Positions 5,807 to 12,068 of a DNA stretch of 13,771 nucleotides are shown here, one piece after another (within the stretch, counting starts at the first letter, position 1; the number at the start of each line of letters is the position of its first letter). The notes below the pieces were generated by a model, which searched no databases, was not told the origin of the DNA, and worked only from the letters and a program-made list of their open reading frames with translations. Source of the stretch: Gammaproteobacteria bacterium (lineage in GTDB: Bacteria > Pseudomonadota > Gammaproteobacteria > GCA-001735895). The stretch spans positions 1-13,771 of the forward strand of contig QIJI01000109.1 of the NCBI GenBank assembly GCA_003231795.1, read 5' to 3'. Both the position numbers and the translations under genes were made by a program.

Positions 5807-6084
5807 TAGTGATAATCCTCGTAATTTAATATGTAAATATTTCCTTCTTCAATCTCAAAGGTAAGACGCCAATTTGCATTGACCGAAATAGACCAGATAC
5901 TCTTTCTGTCACCGGTAAGTTGGTGCAATCTGTATCCGGGGATATCCATATCATCAATTGATCGGGCAGTATCCAAAGCTGCGAGTTGCATCCTCAGTTT
6001 TTTTGCATGATTTGCTTGAACTCCTTTAGTGTTGCCACTCTCGTAAAACTTCTCTAGACCCTTGTGTTTGAAGGACTTAATCAT
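5806..6084 (-). CDS. higB: HigB family mRNA interferase toxin
   Basis: A 92-residue RelE-superfamily toxin that cleaves translated mRNA on the ribosome. Family landmarks: MIKSFKHKGLEKFYESG at the N-terminus, YRLHQLTGDRKSIWSISV (51-68), NANWRLTFEIE (69-79) and the terminal YILNYEDYH. The conserved Arg60, Trp64, Asn69, Trp72-Arg73 and the C-terminal DYH are all present, so it appears functional. It starts at ATG 6084 without a Shine-Dalgarno, close behind a plausible promoter, and is coupled to higA by a one-base overlap. Confidence 0.92.
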   Translation of the reverse strand: MIKSFKHKGLEKFYESGNTKGVQANHAKKLRMQLAALDTARSIDDMDIPGYRLHQLTGDRKSIWSISVNANWRLTFEIEEGNIYILNYEDYH

Positions 6085-6090
6085 TGAAAG

Positions 6091-6118
6091 AGTGTAGCAT
6101 GTTGCGCATCACGATCAA
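6091..6118 (-). promoter_or_regulatory. Candidate higBA promoter
   Basis: On the minus strand TTGATC (6118-6113) and TACACT (6096-6091) are separated by 16 bp. The -10 ends six bases before the higB ATG, so transcription would start at or next to the start codon. Each hexamer matches consensus at four of six positions. Confidence 0.45.
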
Positions 6119-6195
6119 GCCGCATAACGCCGCATTAACCGAGCGACGAAACGCGTAGGGATTTGTTGATCCGGTTCAAAGCATTGTTATAAGCC
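6119..6195 (-). repeat. attC-like site of the decayed relE/higB2 cassette
   Basis: A textbook site on the minus strand: GGCTTATAACAATGCTTTG, AACCGGATCAAC, a spacer, GCTCGGTTAATGCG, then GCGTTATGCGGC. R'' TTATAAC pairs with R' GTTATGC and the inner boxes pair with each other. Length 77 bp. Confidence 0.85.
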
Positions 6196-6198
6196 AAA

Positions 6199-6479
6199 TC
6201 AGTGCTGTCCCGTTAACTGGTCCTTTGTTAAGTCGGACATATCTTTCTTCGGGTAAGCGTAAAGCATAAATATTTGTTCTTGACTTGTTGCCCAGTAATA
6301 AATGATTCGTGCTCATCCTCTTTTACCATGCCCGCTACTTTTCCATCTGAGTTTTCGAATGCCACCACTACCTTTTATAATATTTCCTGAAGTCGGTTGC
6401 TCTACGATAAAGTTTTGTAATTCCCTGGGCCTCTATTTCTTGTCCGCCATTCAATGTCATCCAAAACTAAAGCCCATGA
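6199..6479 (-). pseudogene. Decayed RelE/HigB2-type toxin
   Basis: The frame ending at TGA 6201-6199 encodes ARIIYYWATSQEQIFMLYAY and PKKDMSDLTKDQL, the C-terminal half of a HigB2/RelE-type toxin. Just upstream the frame reads GGIRKLRWKSSGHGKRG, then a TGA at 6315-6313 where the family has Gly before ARIIYYW. This is a nonsense change of one base. Further upstream LQNFIVEQPTSGN is in frame, but the expected N-terminal piece ALVLDDIEWR lies in another frame, with a shift near 6421-6445. No start codon or antitoxin survives. The homology is clear, and two independent lesions make a functional toxin unlikely. Confidence 0.75.
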
Positions 6480-6522
6480 TCAACGATTGGTCGCTGCTGG
6501 AAAACCCAGGAAAATAGCTATC

Positions 6523-6544
6523 GTTGCTTGCATGCGCAAGCAAC
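6523..6544. repeat. Perfect 9-bp inverted repeat
   Basis: GTTGCTTGC (6523-6531) and GCAAGCAAC (6536-6544) form a perfect stem around ATGC. No T-run follows on either strand, so a simple terminator is not supported. Its place upstream of the decayed toxin suggests an old operator. Confidence 0.5.
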
Positions 6545-6593
6545 TCATTATCTTAAATACGATGGTCAAAAATGGAACCATGTGGGATGAAAA

Positions 6594-6641
6594 TATGATC
6601 TAAATACTTGACTCGGAACCATAGTCACTTGTTAGATGCCC
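6594..6641. repeat. Short attC-like hairpin beside ccdAB
   Basis: GATCTAAA (6597-6604 area) and GTTAGATGCCC (6631-6641) form the outer stem ATCTAA/TTAGAT. TGACT/AGTCA forms an inner stem with a 9-nt loop, and an asymmetric bulge lies between. The architecture is attC-like and the GTTAGATGC core is perfect, but the 48-bp length is below the usual attC range and the other core is imperfect. Confidence 0.45.
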
Positions 6642-6685
6642 ATATATATGCATAATAATGCGCATGATAGATGCGTATATATAGG
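6629..6685 (+). promoter_or_regulatory. ccdAB promoter and three-part palindromic operator
   Basis: TTGTTA (6629-6634) and CATAAT (6651-6656) with a 16-bp spacer form a likely promoter. Arms CCCATATATATGCAT (6639-6653) and ATGCGTATATATAGG (6671-6685) are complementary at 13 of 15 positions, and the palindrome ATGCGCAT (6658-6665) sits at their centre. CcdA-CcdB complexes autoregulate by binding such repeats. AGG at 6683-6685 is the ccdA ribosome site. Confidence 0.55.
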
Positions 6686-6693
6686 TTTGCAAT

Positions 6694-6939
6694 ATGTCTC
6701 ATATTTTTGATTCTACAGCTACGAAAAAACCAACCAATCTTAGTGTGAATAGCGACCTGTTATCTCGTGCACGAAAAATGAATATCAATTTGTCTGCAAC
6801 CCTGGAAAAAGCCTTAATTGCCGAGTTGAAGCATGCTGAAAAAGACAAATGGCTAAAAAGAAATAGAAAAGCTATTTCGGCACTTAATAATCTTGCTGAT
6901 AAAAGTGGATTATTTTCGGATAAATATCGAGAATTGTAA
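6694..6939 (+). CDS. ccdA: CcdA family antitoxin
   Basis: An 81-residue antitoxin. The N-terminal ribbon-helix-helix (KPTNLSVNSDLLSRARKMN, then INLSATLEKALIAEL, residues 12-45) binds the operator. The C-terminal segment WLKRNRKAISALNNLADKSG with FSDKYREL (53-81) matches the intrinsically disordered CcdB-binding tail of the CcdA family. The stop TAA shares a base with the ccdB start (TAATG), so the pair is translationally coupled. This is the only cassette unit on the plus strand. It carries its own promoter and operator, as toxin-antitoxin cassettes in inverted orientation need to. Confidence 0.93.
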   Translation: MSHIFDSTATKKPTNLSVNSDLLSRARKMNINLSATLEKALIAELKHAEKDKWLKRNRKAISALNNLADKSGLFSDKYREL

Positions 6940-7256
6940 TGCCTCAGTTTTCGGTATATAGGAATCAAGACAAACGATCAAAGAATACATACCCGTATTT
7001 TGTTGATATACAAAATTCCTTGCTTTCCGATTTGAATACCCGATTAGTTATTCCTTTCGCTAAACCTACAGCTCTCAATAAAATCGAAGTCGAAAGGCTT
7101 TGTCCTGTGGTTCTAATTCAAGGAAAGGATTATGTTCTACTTACTCACCAATTGACATCTGTTCCGGCAGCGATCTTATCTAAAGAAGTATCTACGATCG
7201 AAGATTTTAGATATGAGATTCTCGATGCCATAGATATGCTAATTACGGGCATCTAA
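6939..7256 (+). CDS. ccdB: CcdB family gyrase-poison toxin
   Basis: A 105-residue CcdB with the family start MPQFSVYRNQDKRSKNTYPY, then FVDIQNSLLSDLNTRLVIP (21-39), LCPVVLIQGKDYVLLTHQLT (54-73) and the C-terminal helix FRYEILDAIDMLITGI (90-105). CcdB traps DNA gyrase on cut DNA. The plasmid-F protein ends in a Trp-Gly-Ile important for poisoning. Here it is Thr-Gly-Ile, as I recall for Vibrio chromosomal CcdB homologues, so activity is still expected. The TAA stop lies within GGGCATCTAAC, an attC-type core. The length is normal and no lesion is seen. Confidence 0.93.
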   Translation: MPQFSVYRNQDKRSKNTYPYFVDIQNSLLSDLNTRLVIPFAKPTALNKIEVERLCPVVLIQGKDYVLLTHQLTSVPAAILSKEVSTIEDFRYEILDAIDMLITGI

Positions 7257-7257
7257 C
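7247..7257. repeat. Residual integron core at the right edge of the array
   Basis: GGGCATCTAAC is the exact reverse complement of GTTAGATGCCC at 6631-6641. The two bracket ccdAB as matching R-type cores of a cassette. No full attC or attI can be recognised to the right, so the array appears to be cut off here. Confidence 0.55.
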
Positions 7258-7315
7258 GAATGAGATGGACTCCCCCTATCTCGACGGCATCGCAATGTGC
7301 CAAAGTAGGAAAAAT

Positions 7316-7366
7316 TAGAGCCAGGTCTCACATTACTGCACAATTGTTGAAATGTGAGACCTAGCC
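7316..7366. repeat. Strong 12-bp inverted repeat, REP-like
   Basis: AGGTCTCACATT (7323-7334) and AATGTGAGACCT (7351-7362) form a perfect 12-bp stem with a 16-nt loop containing CAATTG. Flanking AGAG/CTCT extends it imperfectly. No T-run follows, so it reads more as a dispersed palindromic element than as an intrinsic terminator. Confidence 0.65.
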
Positions 7367-7406
7367 CTCTATTTCCCGGTGGTGACAGGAAGTCCGAACT
7401 GTATCT

Positions 7407-7432
7407 AAAATCGAGGAGTCTGACCCCTTGAT
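7407..7432. repeat. Second copy of the dispersed 17-bp word
   Basis: AAAATCGAGGAGTCTGA is identical to 414-430 and continues CCCCTTGATTA, where the first copy has GCCAGTGATTT. Both copies keep an AAATC...GAT pairing across the word, suggesting a small palindromic repeat family in this genome. Confidence 0.6.
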
Positions 7433-7488
7433 TATACTGCGCATGTTCTGGAACGAGGGGGCAATGCGGTGAAAAGCCCTTTGGACAT

Positions 7489-7525
7489 CCTGGCAATCTG
7501 AGTGCCTGGTCGGGATTTTGCCAGG
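7489..7525. repeat. 8-bp inverted repeat
   Basis: CCTGGCAA (7489-7496) and TTGCCAGG (7518-7525) are perfect complements with a 21-nt loop. It lies 120 bp upstream of the ABC ATPase and could be an operator; nothing more is visible. Confidence 0.4.
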
Positions 7526-7644
7526 TTTCACAACGCAGAAATTGGTCATTTTGGACACAACAGGTTCATTCATGAATTGATCAGAGGCTCCCCAAGTAAC
7601 TGTCTTCTGAATATCCTTTGAATTTCGGGTAGCATTTGACCGCT

Positions 7645-8307
7645 ATGTTATCTATCAAACAGTTGTGCAAATCCTACCACTACGCCGATGTTCGCCAGCA
7701 GGTGCTAGATCAGCTCGAGTTCAAAATGGAAGCCGCTTCATCGGTGGCTTTGCTGGGCGAAAGCGGTAGCGGCAAATCGACCTTGCTACATCTCATTGCC
7801 GGGCTTGATCGACCCGATAGCGGCGAAATTCAATTTGCAGGGCATGCCGTGCACAGCGACACGGAATCGAGCCTGGCGGAAATGCGGCGCTCGCAGCTCA
7901 GTCTCGTGTTTCAGCAGTTTCATCTGATTTCGACCTTGACCATCCTCGATAATATCCGTTTTCAGGCGGCGTTGTGTCAACGGCTGGATTCACAGTACGA
8001 GACCGAACTGGTTGAGCGTCTGGGGCTGGGATCGCAGCTTAAAAAATTTCCCTACCAGTTGTCGCGCGGCCAACAACAGCGCGTCGCCATTGCGCGTTCG
8101 TTAATGCATAAACCCGAGCTGGTGCTGGCGGATGAACCGACGGGTAATCTCGATGAGGCCTCGAGCCTGGAAGTGATGAAGTTGTTCACCGATCTGGTAA
8201 GGCAGGCGGGTAGCAGCTTGTTGATGGTAACCCATAGCCCTGCGATGGCCGAGTTTATGGACCGGCGAGTGCAGTTGCACAATGGCAAGCTGAGTTTGAT
8301 CGAATGA
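7645..8307 (+). CDS. ABC transporter ATP-binding protein (LolD/MacB class, AttE-like)
   Basis: A 220-residue nucleotide-binding subunit. Walker A is GESGSGKST (38-46), the Q-loop is in VFQQFHL (Gln90), the signature is LSRGQQQR (139-146, Arg replacing the usual Gly of LSGGQ), Walker B is ELVLADE (158-164), and the H-loop is VTHS (His197). The size and the DEPTGNLD extension place it in the LolD/FtsE/MacB branch, which drives FtsX-fold permeases by mechanotransmission instead of moving substrate through the membrane domain. ATG 7645 aligns with family starts (MLSIKQLCKSY); an in-frame TTG at 7636 is possible and neither has a strong ribosome site. It is followed by the permease after an 87-bp gap holding a large inverted repeat. 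Context with an AttH-like gene makes AttE the best analogy. Confidence 0.9.
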   Translation: MLSIKQLCKSYHYADVRQQVLDQLEFKMEAASSVALLGESGSGKSTLLHLIAGLDRPDSGEIQFAGHAVHSDTESSLAEMRRSQLSLVFQQFHLISTLTILDNIRFQAALCQRLDSQYETELVERLGLGSQLKKFPYQLSRGQQQRVAIARSLMHKPELVLADEPTGNLDEASSLEVMKLFTDLVRQAGSSLLMVTHSPAMAEFMDRRVQLHNGKLSLIE

Positions 8308-8405
8308 CTAGTCCGCATACGTCATCGAATTACGTCGCGAGCACAGCTTGTCACAGCGCGCTTTGCGGCGCCCGCAGCAGGAATTAGGTGACGTATGCGG
8401 ACTAG
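8308..8405 (+). repeat. Perfect 17-bp inverted repeat at the ATPase-permease junction
   Basis: CTAGTCCGCATACGTCA (8308-8324) starts right after the ATPase stop codon. Its exact complement TGACGTATGCGGACTAG (8389-8405) contains the permease start codon (8395) and part of its AGGTGA ribosome site. The spacer is 64 nt. In mRNA the stem would hide the start codon until a ribosome finishing the ATPase gene opens the left arm, which would couple the two translations. It could instead be a small inserted mobile repeat; both ends begin or end in CTAG. Confidence 0.8.
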
Positions 8406-10908
8406 CGCTTTCGCGTGGATATTGAAAGCCATGTTGAGTCATTACTGGCGGCATCCCTGGCAAACCCTGTTTCTGACAGTGGGATTAATCGCCGGGGTTG
8501 GTTTATGGTCTGCTGTCCAGATTATCAATCAACATGCCGAAAACAGTTACCGCCAGGCCCAAAACCTGCTTGGCGCGCAGGCTAATTACTGGATTAAAAA
8601 TCGGCGCGACGAAGGTATCGAGCAATCGACTTATATCGATTTGCGTCGCGCCGGCCTGCGCCAGGTGTTTCCGGTGATCGAGTTAAATGTCAGCACCACC
8701 AGCGGTGTTTCGATTCACCTGATTGCAACCGATATTCTGGCACTCGGGGATCAAGGAGATCACGTCGAATCAGGTCGTTCGGGCGAAAACTTTTCTGATA
8801 GCTGGCTAGAATTTATCCAGCCGCCATTTCGCGCCTGGGTGCCTGCGGTGCTGGCCAGGGAGTTCGGTCTGGAGGAGGGCGAGCAGCTTGAATTGCGTGA
8901 CGGTCGGCGCCTGCCACCAGCGTTAATTCAATCACGCGAGCAGCAAGGGCGCCGGGTATTGATCGATATTGCTGCGGCCATGGCTTTATCCGGCTCAGAT
9001 CGCTTCAGCTACCTGACGGTAGGTCAACTGAGCGCCACAGAATTTAAACGACTTGAGCAATTGCTGCCGCCGGATCTGAAGCTGGTAGAAAACCAGCAAT
9101 ATCTGGATCTGAATCAATTGACCCAAAGTCTGCACAGTCAACTGACCGCGATGAGCCTGCTTTCTTTTGCGGTCGGATTGTTCATCGTGTTCAACGCGGT
9201 ACGCTTTTCACTCTGGTATCGTCGATCGACTCTGCTGAATCTGCGTTTGCTGGGTTGCACCGGACGCCAGCTATTGTCGGCAATCTTGCTGGAAACGCTG
9301 GTCTGGAGCCTGATCGGTAGTCTGCTTGGCTTTTTAATTGGCATTGTGCTGGCGCAGGCCTTGCTGCCGAGTTTCGGTTCGAGCCTGCAAAGTCTTTACG
9401 ATGCCACGGTCGCTGTTGATCTGGATGTCAACGCCTGGACGCTGTTACAGGCCTGGAGTATCACGCTGATCGGCCTGATATGGGCATTAGGCTGGCCGCT
9501 TTACCGGCAATTAAATCGCCCGAGCCTGGAAGCGTTTGGCAGCGATAGCTTTTTGCACGACGAAGCGCAGTCCAGACGGCGCCTCGCCTGGGCAGCGCTA
9601 CTGTTGTTTTTGCTGTCGTGGGTATTTTATGGCTGGATCGACACGGTTTGGCAGGGTTTTGCAATGCTCGGCACGATGCTGTTTGCCGCGGCCTGGATTC
9701 TGCCGGCACTGTTAGCCACCAGTTTGCGTCTTACTGCCCGCCTTTTACCTGCTGATAAGCTACTTGCGCGCTGGATGGTTAGCGATGGCTGGTCGCAGTT
9801 ACCGGCGTTGCGCAGCGCGATGATGGCATTGTTGCTGGCATTGACCGCCAATCTCGGCGTCGGCACGCTGGTTGACAGTTTTCGGGGTGCTTTTGTCGGT
9901 TGGCTTGAAGTGCGCCAGAGTGCGGATATTTATCTACACGACGCTGCACTTGATTACCGCAACTTACAGCCTTCCGCCGATAACGCGGATTGGCTAGCCT
10001 TTAGCCACCATCGAATCGGGGTTAGCAGCCGGTGGCAGGGCCGACCCGCATTGATTCGCGGTGTCGATACCCGGGCTCCTGATAGCCTCGTTATTCCATT
10101 GTCGCGGTGGCAGGGCAAATCAGCCGAAGACGCGCGTCGAAGCTGGCGCGAAAAACCGGGTACCGTCCTGGTGAACGAACAGGTTCATTTTCTCGCGGGT
10201 GTGCAGATTGGTGATGTCATAGGGTTGCAAGCCGATTCGGGAATGCAAAATTATGAAGTGGTCGGAGTTTTTTATGATTACGGAAATCCGTATTACCAGT
10301 TCTACTTGCCGGATTACGAAGTTGCAAACCAGTGGAAACATTACTATTCGCGAGGCATTGCACTGTGGTTAAACAAAGACAATAAGGATGCCATGCAGCA
10401 GGCCGAGGCCAGTCTGAAGTCGATGGGAGCAGATCCAGGTGACTGGATCGCGCAGGCACAGATACGCAAACTTTCAGTGGGGATATTTGATCGGACATTT
10501 GCTATTACTGCGGCGATGAATTTGCTCACTATGATTGTTGCCGCGATCGCGTTACTGGCATCATTGCTGGCGATTTTGCAGGAACGACTGCCGCAGTTTG
10601 CACAATGGAGAGCGCTGGGCCTGCGACAATCCGAGCAATTATTGCTGGTGGCGACACCGCTGTTAATTTTCAGTCTGGTGGTATGGCTGTTTTCGATACC
10701 GTTGGGCGCTTTGTTAAGCTGGATATTGATTGACAAGATCAATGTCATCAGCTTTGGCTGGAGCATGCCGCTGGCCTGGGATATTGGTCCGGCGATCCGG
10801 ATAGCGGGAATTGTGTTGTTGATTATTGCGCTGATTTTGCTATTGGTTTCATTTCAATGGCGACGCCAGATGCCACGTGCGCTGGCGCAACTCGGAGAAG
10901 CAGTTTGA
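8395..10908 (+). CDS. ABC transporter permease with two FtsX-like domains (AttF/AttG-like fusion)
   Basis: An 837-residue inner-membrane protein with about ten hydrophobic segments: 23-43, 252-272, 296-325, 350-370, 398-418, 422-442, 471-492, 705-728, 748-776 and 801-822. Two large extracytoplasmic domains (44-250 and 493-704) each precede a three-helix FtsX core, giving the doubled layout of YbbP-type permeases. In AttEFGH systems the permease is two genes, so this looks like the fused form. Arg-rich cytoplasmic stretches such as QWRALGLRQSEQ (737-746 area) fit coupling helices to the ATPase. The start ATG follows AGGTGA by five bases, within the inverted repeat. The next gene starts in the stop codon (TGATG). 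The likely role is extracting or exporting a lipid, lipoprotein or peptide; the substrate is unknown. Confidence 0.87.
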   Translation: MRTSAFAWILKAMLSHYWRHPWQTLFLTVGLIAGVGLWSAVQIINQHAENSYRQAQNLLGAQANYWIKNRRDEGIEQSTYIDLRRAGLRQVFPVIELNVSTTSGVSIHLIATDILALGDQGDHVESGRSGENFSDSWLEFIQPPFRAWVPAVLAREFGLEEGEQLELRDGRRLPPALIQSREQQGRRVLIDIAAAMALSGSDRFSYLTVGQLSATEFKRLEQLLPPDLKLVENQQYLDLNQLTQSLHSQLTAMSLLSFAVGLFIVFNAVRFSLWYRRSTLLNLRLLGCTGRQLLSAILLETLVWSLIGSLLGFLIGIVLAQALLPSFGSSLQSLYDATVAVDLDVNAWTLLQAWSITLIGLIWALGWPLYRQLNRPSLEAFGSDSFLHDEAQSRRRLAWAALLLFLLSWVFYGWIDTVWQGFAMLGTMLFAAAWILPALLATSLRLTARLLPADKLLARWMVSDGWSQLPALRSAMMALLLALTANLGVGTLVDSFRGAFVGWLEVRQSADIYLHDAALDYRNLQPSADNADWLAFSHHRIGVSSRWQGRPALIRGVDTRAPDSLVIPLSRWQGKSAEDARRSWREKPGTVLVNEQVHFLAGVQIGDVIGLQADSGMQNYEVVGVFYDYGNPYYQFYLPDYEVANQWKHYYSRGIALWLNKDNKDAMQQAEASLKSMGADPGDWIAQAQIRKLSVGIFDRTFAITAAMNLLTMIVAAIALLASLLAILQERLPQFAQWRALGLRQSEQLLLVATPLLIFSLVVWLFSIPLGALLSWILIDKINVISFGWSMPLAWDIGPAIRIAGIVLLIIALILLLVSFQWRRQMPRALAQLGEAV

Positions 10909-12017
10909 TGCTTTTAACTGGGCGACTAATTGGGCGATTGGCTGGATTTATGCTGGGTTGCCTGTTCACCCTGGTGCTACAGGCGCAGGAAATGGACGCT
11001 TTGCGCGATTCTGGCATCGGATACGCCCAGGTTACGCCGGGCAAGATATTAACATTTCCGCGGGATCACGGTGCCCACCCTGACTATCGCATCGAATGGT
11101 GGTACCTGACCGCAAACCTTTCCGATAGCGATGGTCGCAACTGGGGTTTGCAATGGACGCTGTTCCGCCAGAGTTTGAGTCCAGCGCCGATTGAAACCGG
11201 CTGGAGTAGCAACCAGGTGTGGATGGCGCATGCCGCTATTACAACGCCGGAGGGTCATTTCTATGAGCAACGTTTTGCGCGCGGTGGAATTGGCCAGGCC
11301 GGCGTCGAAAACGTCAGCGACAGTTCGCCTTTCAACGCGTGGATCGATGACTGGCAATGGCGTTCGAATGGTGCCGGGATGTTTCCGGCGAAACTCAGTT
11401 TCAGTGTCGGCGATCGCGATGTCATCCTGTTGCTTGAAGCGACCGGTGAACTGGTGCAAAACGGGATAAACGGTTACAGCCAGAAGTCAGAACAGGGGCT
11501 GGCCAGCTATTATTACAGCCAGCCACATATTCGCGTGCGTGGTTTCGTTAACCAGGGACTCAACAAGACTTATCTGAAAGGACAGGGCTGGCTCGATCGC
11601 GAGTGGAGTTCGCAGTCTCTGGCCGATAATCAAATGGGCTGGGACTGGTTTTCGCTACATCTGAATGATGGATACAAGTTAATGGTTTACCAAATACGCC
11701 AGGAAGACGGCAAACACTGGCTTAGCGGTAGCTGGATCAGTCCGAACGGAAAATCTCGGCATCTCGGTCGGGGCGCTATCAATTTATCCTTTACCGATAT
11801 CCGCAAAGTGGCAACCGGTGATGACAAGTCTCGTAAGTTGCCGATGGAATGGCAACTGGAACTGGTCGAGCAGAAGCGAAGCTGGCGTATCAAACCGCTA
11901 TATGACGAACAGTGGCTGGATACCCAGGTTCCCTACTGGGAAGGTGTAGTGCTGGTGGAGGATGAATCCGGCAAGCCGTCCGGCATCGGATATATGGAAC
12001 TCACCGGATACGAGTAG
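10908..12017 (+). CDS. Secreted lipocalin-like protein, AttH/CrtC family
   Basis: A 369-residue exported protein. Residues 1-26 form a Sec signal (RLIGRLAGFMLGCLFTLVLQA) with likely cleavage before QEMDAL; the Cys at 18 lacks a good lipobox. The body matches the AttH/CrtC double-lipocalin family: YRIEWWYLTANL (60-71), LQWTLFRQ (81-88), GWLDREWSSQ (227-236), MGWDWFSLHLNDG (243-255) and a C-terminal beta-rich half with YWEGVVLV. Databases often call such proteins carotenoid 1,2-hydratase or predicted secreted hydrolase, but no pigment genes are near, so a substrate-binding or delivery role for the adjoining exporter is more plausible. The start ATG shares its A with the permease stop and has GGAGAAG upstream. 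A longer frame from 10857 has no signal peptide at its start and is rejected. Confidence 0.87.
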   Translation: MLLTGRLIGRLAGFMLGCLFTLVLQAQEMDALRDSGIGYAQVTPGKILTFPRDHGAHPDYRIEWWYLTANLSDSDGRNWGLQWTLFRQSLSPAPIETGWSSNQVWMAHAAITTPEGHFYEQRFARGGIGQAGVENVSDSSPFNAWIDDWQWRSNGAGMFPAKLSFSVGDRDVILLLEATGELVQNGINGYSQKSEQGLASYYYSQPHIRVRGFVNQGLNKTYLKGQGWLDREWSSQSLADNQMGWDWFSLHLNDGYKLMVYQIRQEDGKHWLSGSWISPNGKSRHLGRGAINLSFTDIRKVATGDDKSRKLPMEWQLELVEQKRSWRIKPLYDEQWLDTQVPYWEGVVLVEDESGKPSGIGYMELTGYE

Positions 12018-12068
12018 CTTTAGCAGGGCAGTATACTGAATTCAATTCTTTAAATTACGGAAAATTCA

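Larger units (their letters stand above)
7258..7635. other. Non-coding region between the array and the ABC operon
   Basis: No gene was found. The region holds a 12-bp hairpin (7323-7362), the dispersed word (7407-7423) and an 8-bp inverted repeat (7489-7525). TTTGGACA occurs twice, at 7480 and 7550. The exporter operon promoter should lie here, but no -35/-10 pair is convincing. Minus-strand open frames exist without recognisable protein features. Confidence 0.5.

Noticed and set aside
2056..7257. CRISPR array suggested by regularly spaced repeats
   Set aside because: Repeats are divergent, 60-83 bp long, imperfectly palindromic and separated by whole genes, as expected for attC sites and not for CRISPR repeats.
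7361..7573. 70-residue minus-strand frame in the spacer before the ABC operon
   Set aside because: It has no domain and runs through hairpins and the dispersed word. It could be a degraded mobile-element fragment, but nothing in the window proves it.
10857..10907. Upstream start for the AttH-like gene
   Set aside because: It would overlap the permease by 52 bp and put a hydrophilic stretch before the signal peptide. ATG 10908 has a ribosome site and TGATG coupling.
10968..12017. Carotenoid hydratase (CrtC) function for the lipocalin-like gene
   Set aside because: The family matches, but there are no carotenoid genes nearby and the operon is an exporter. The AttH-like role is the better reading.
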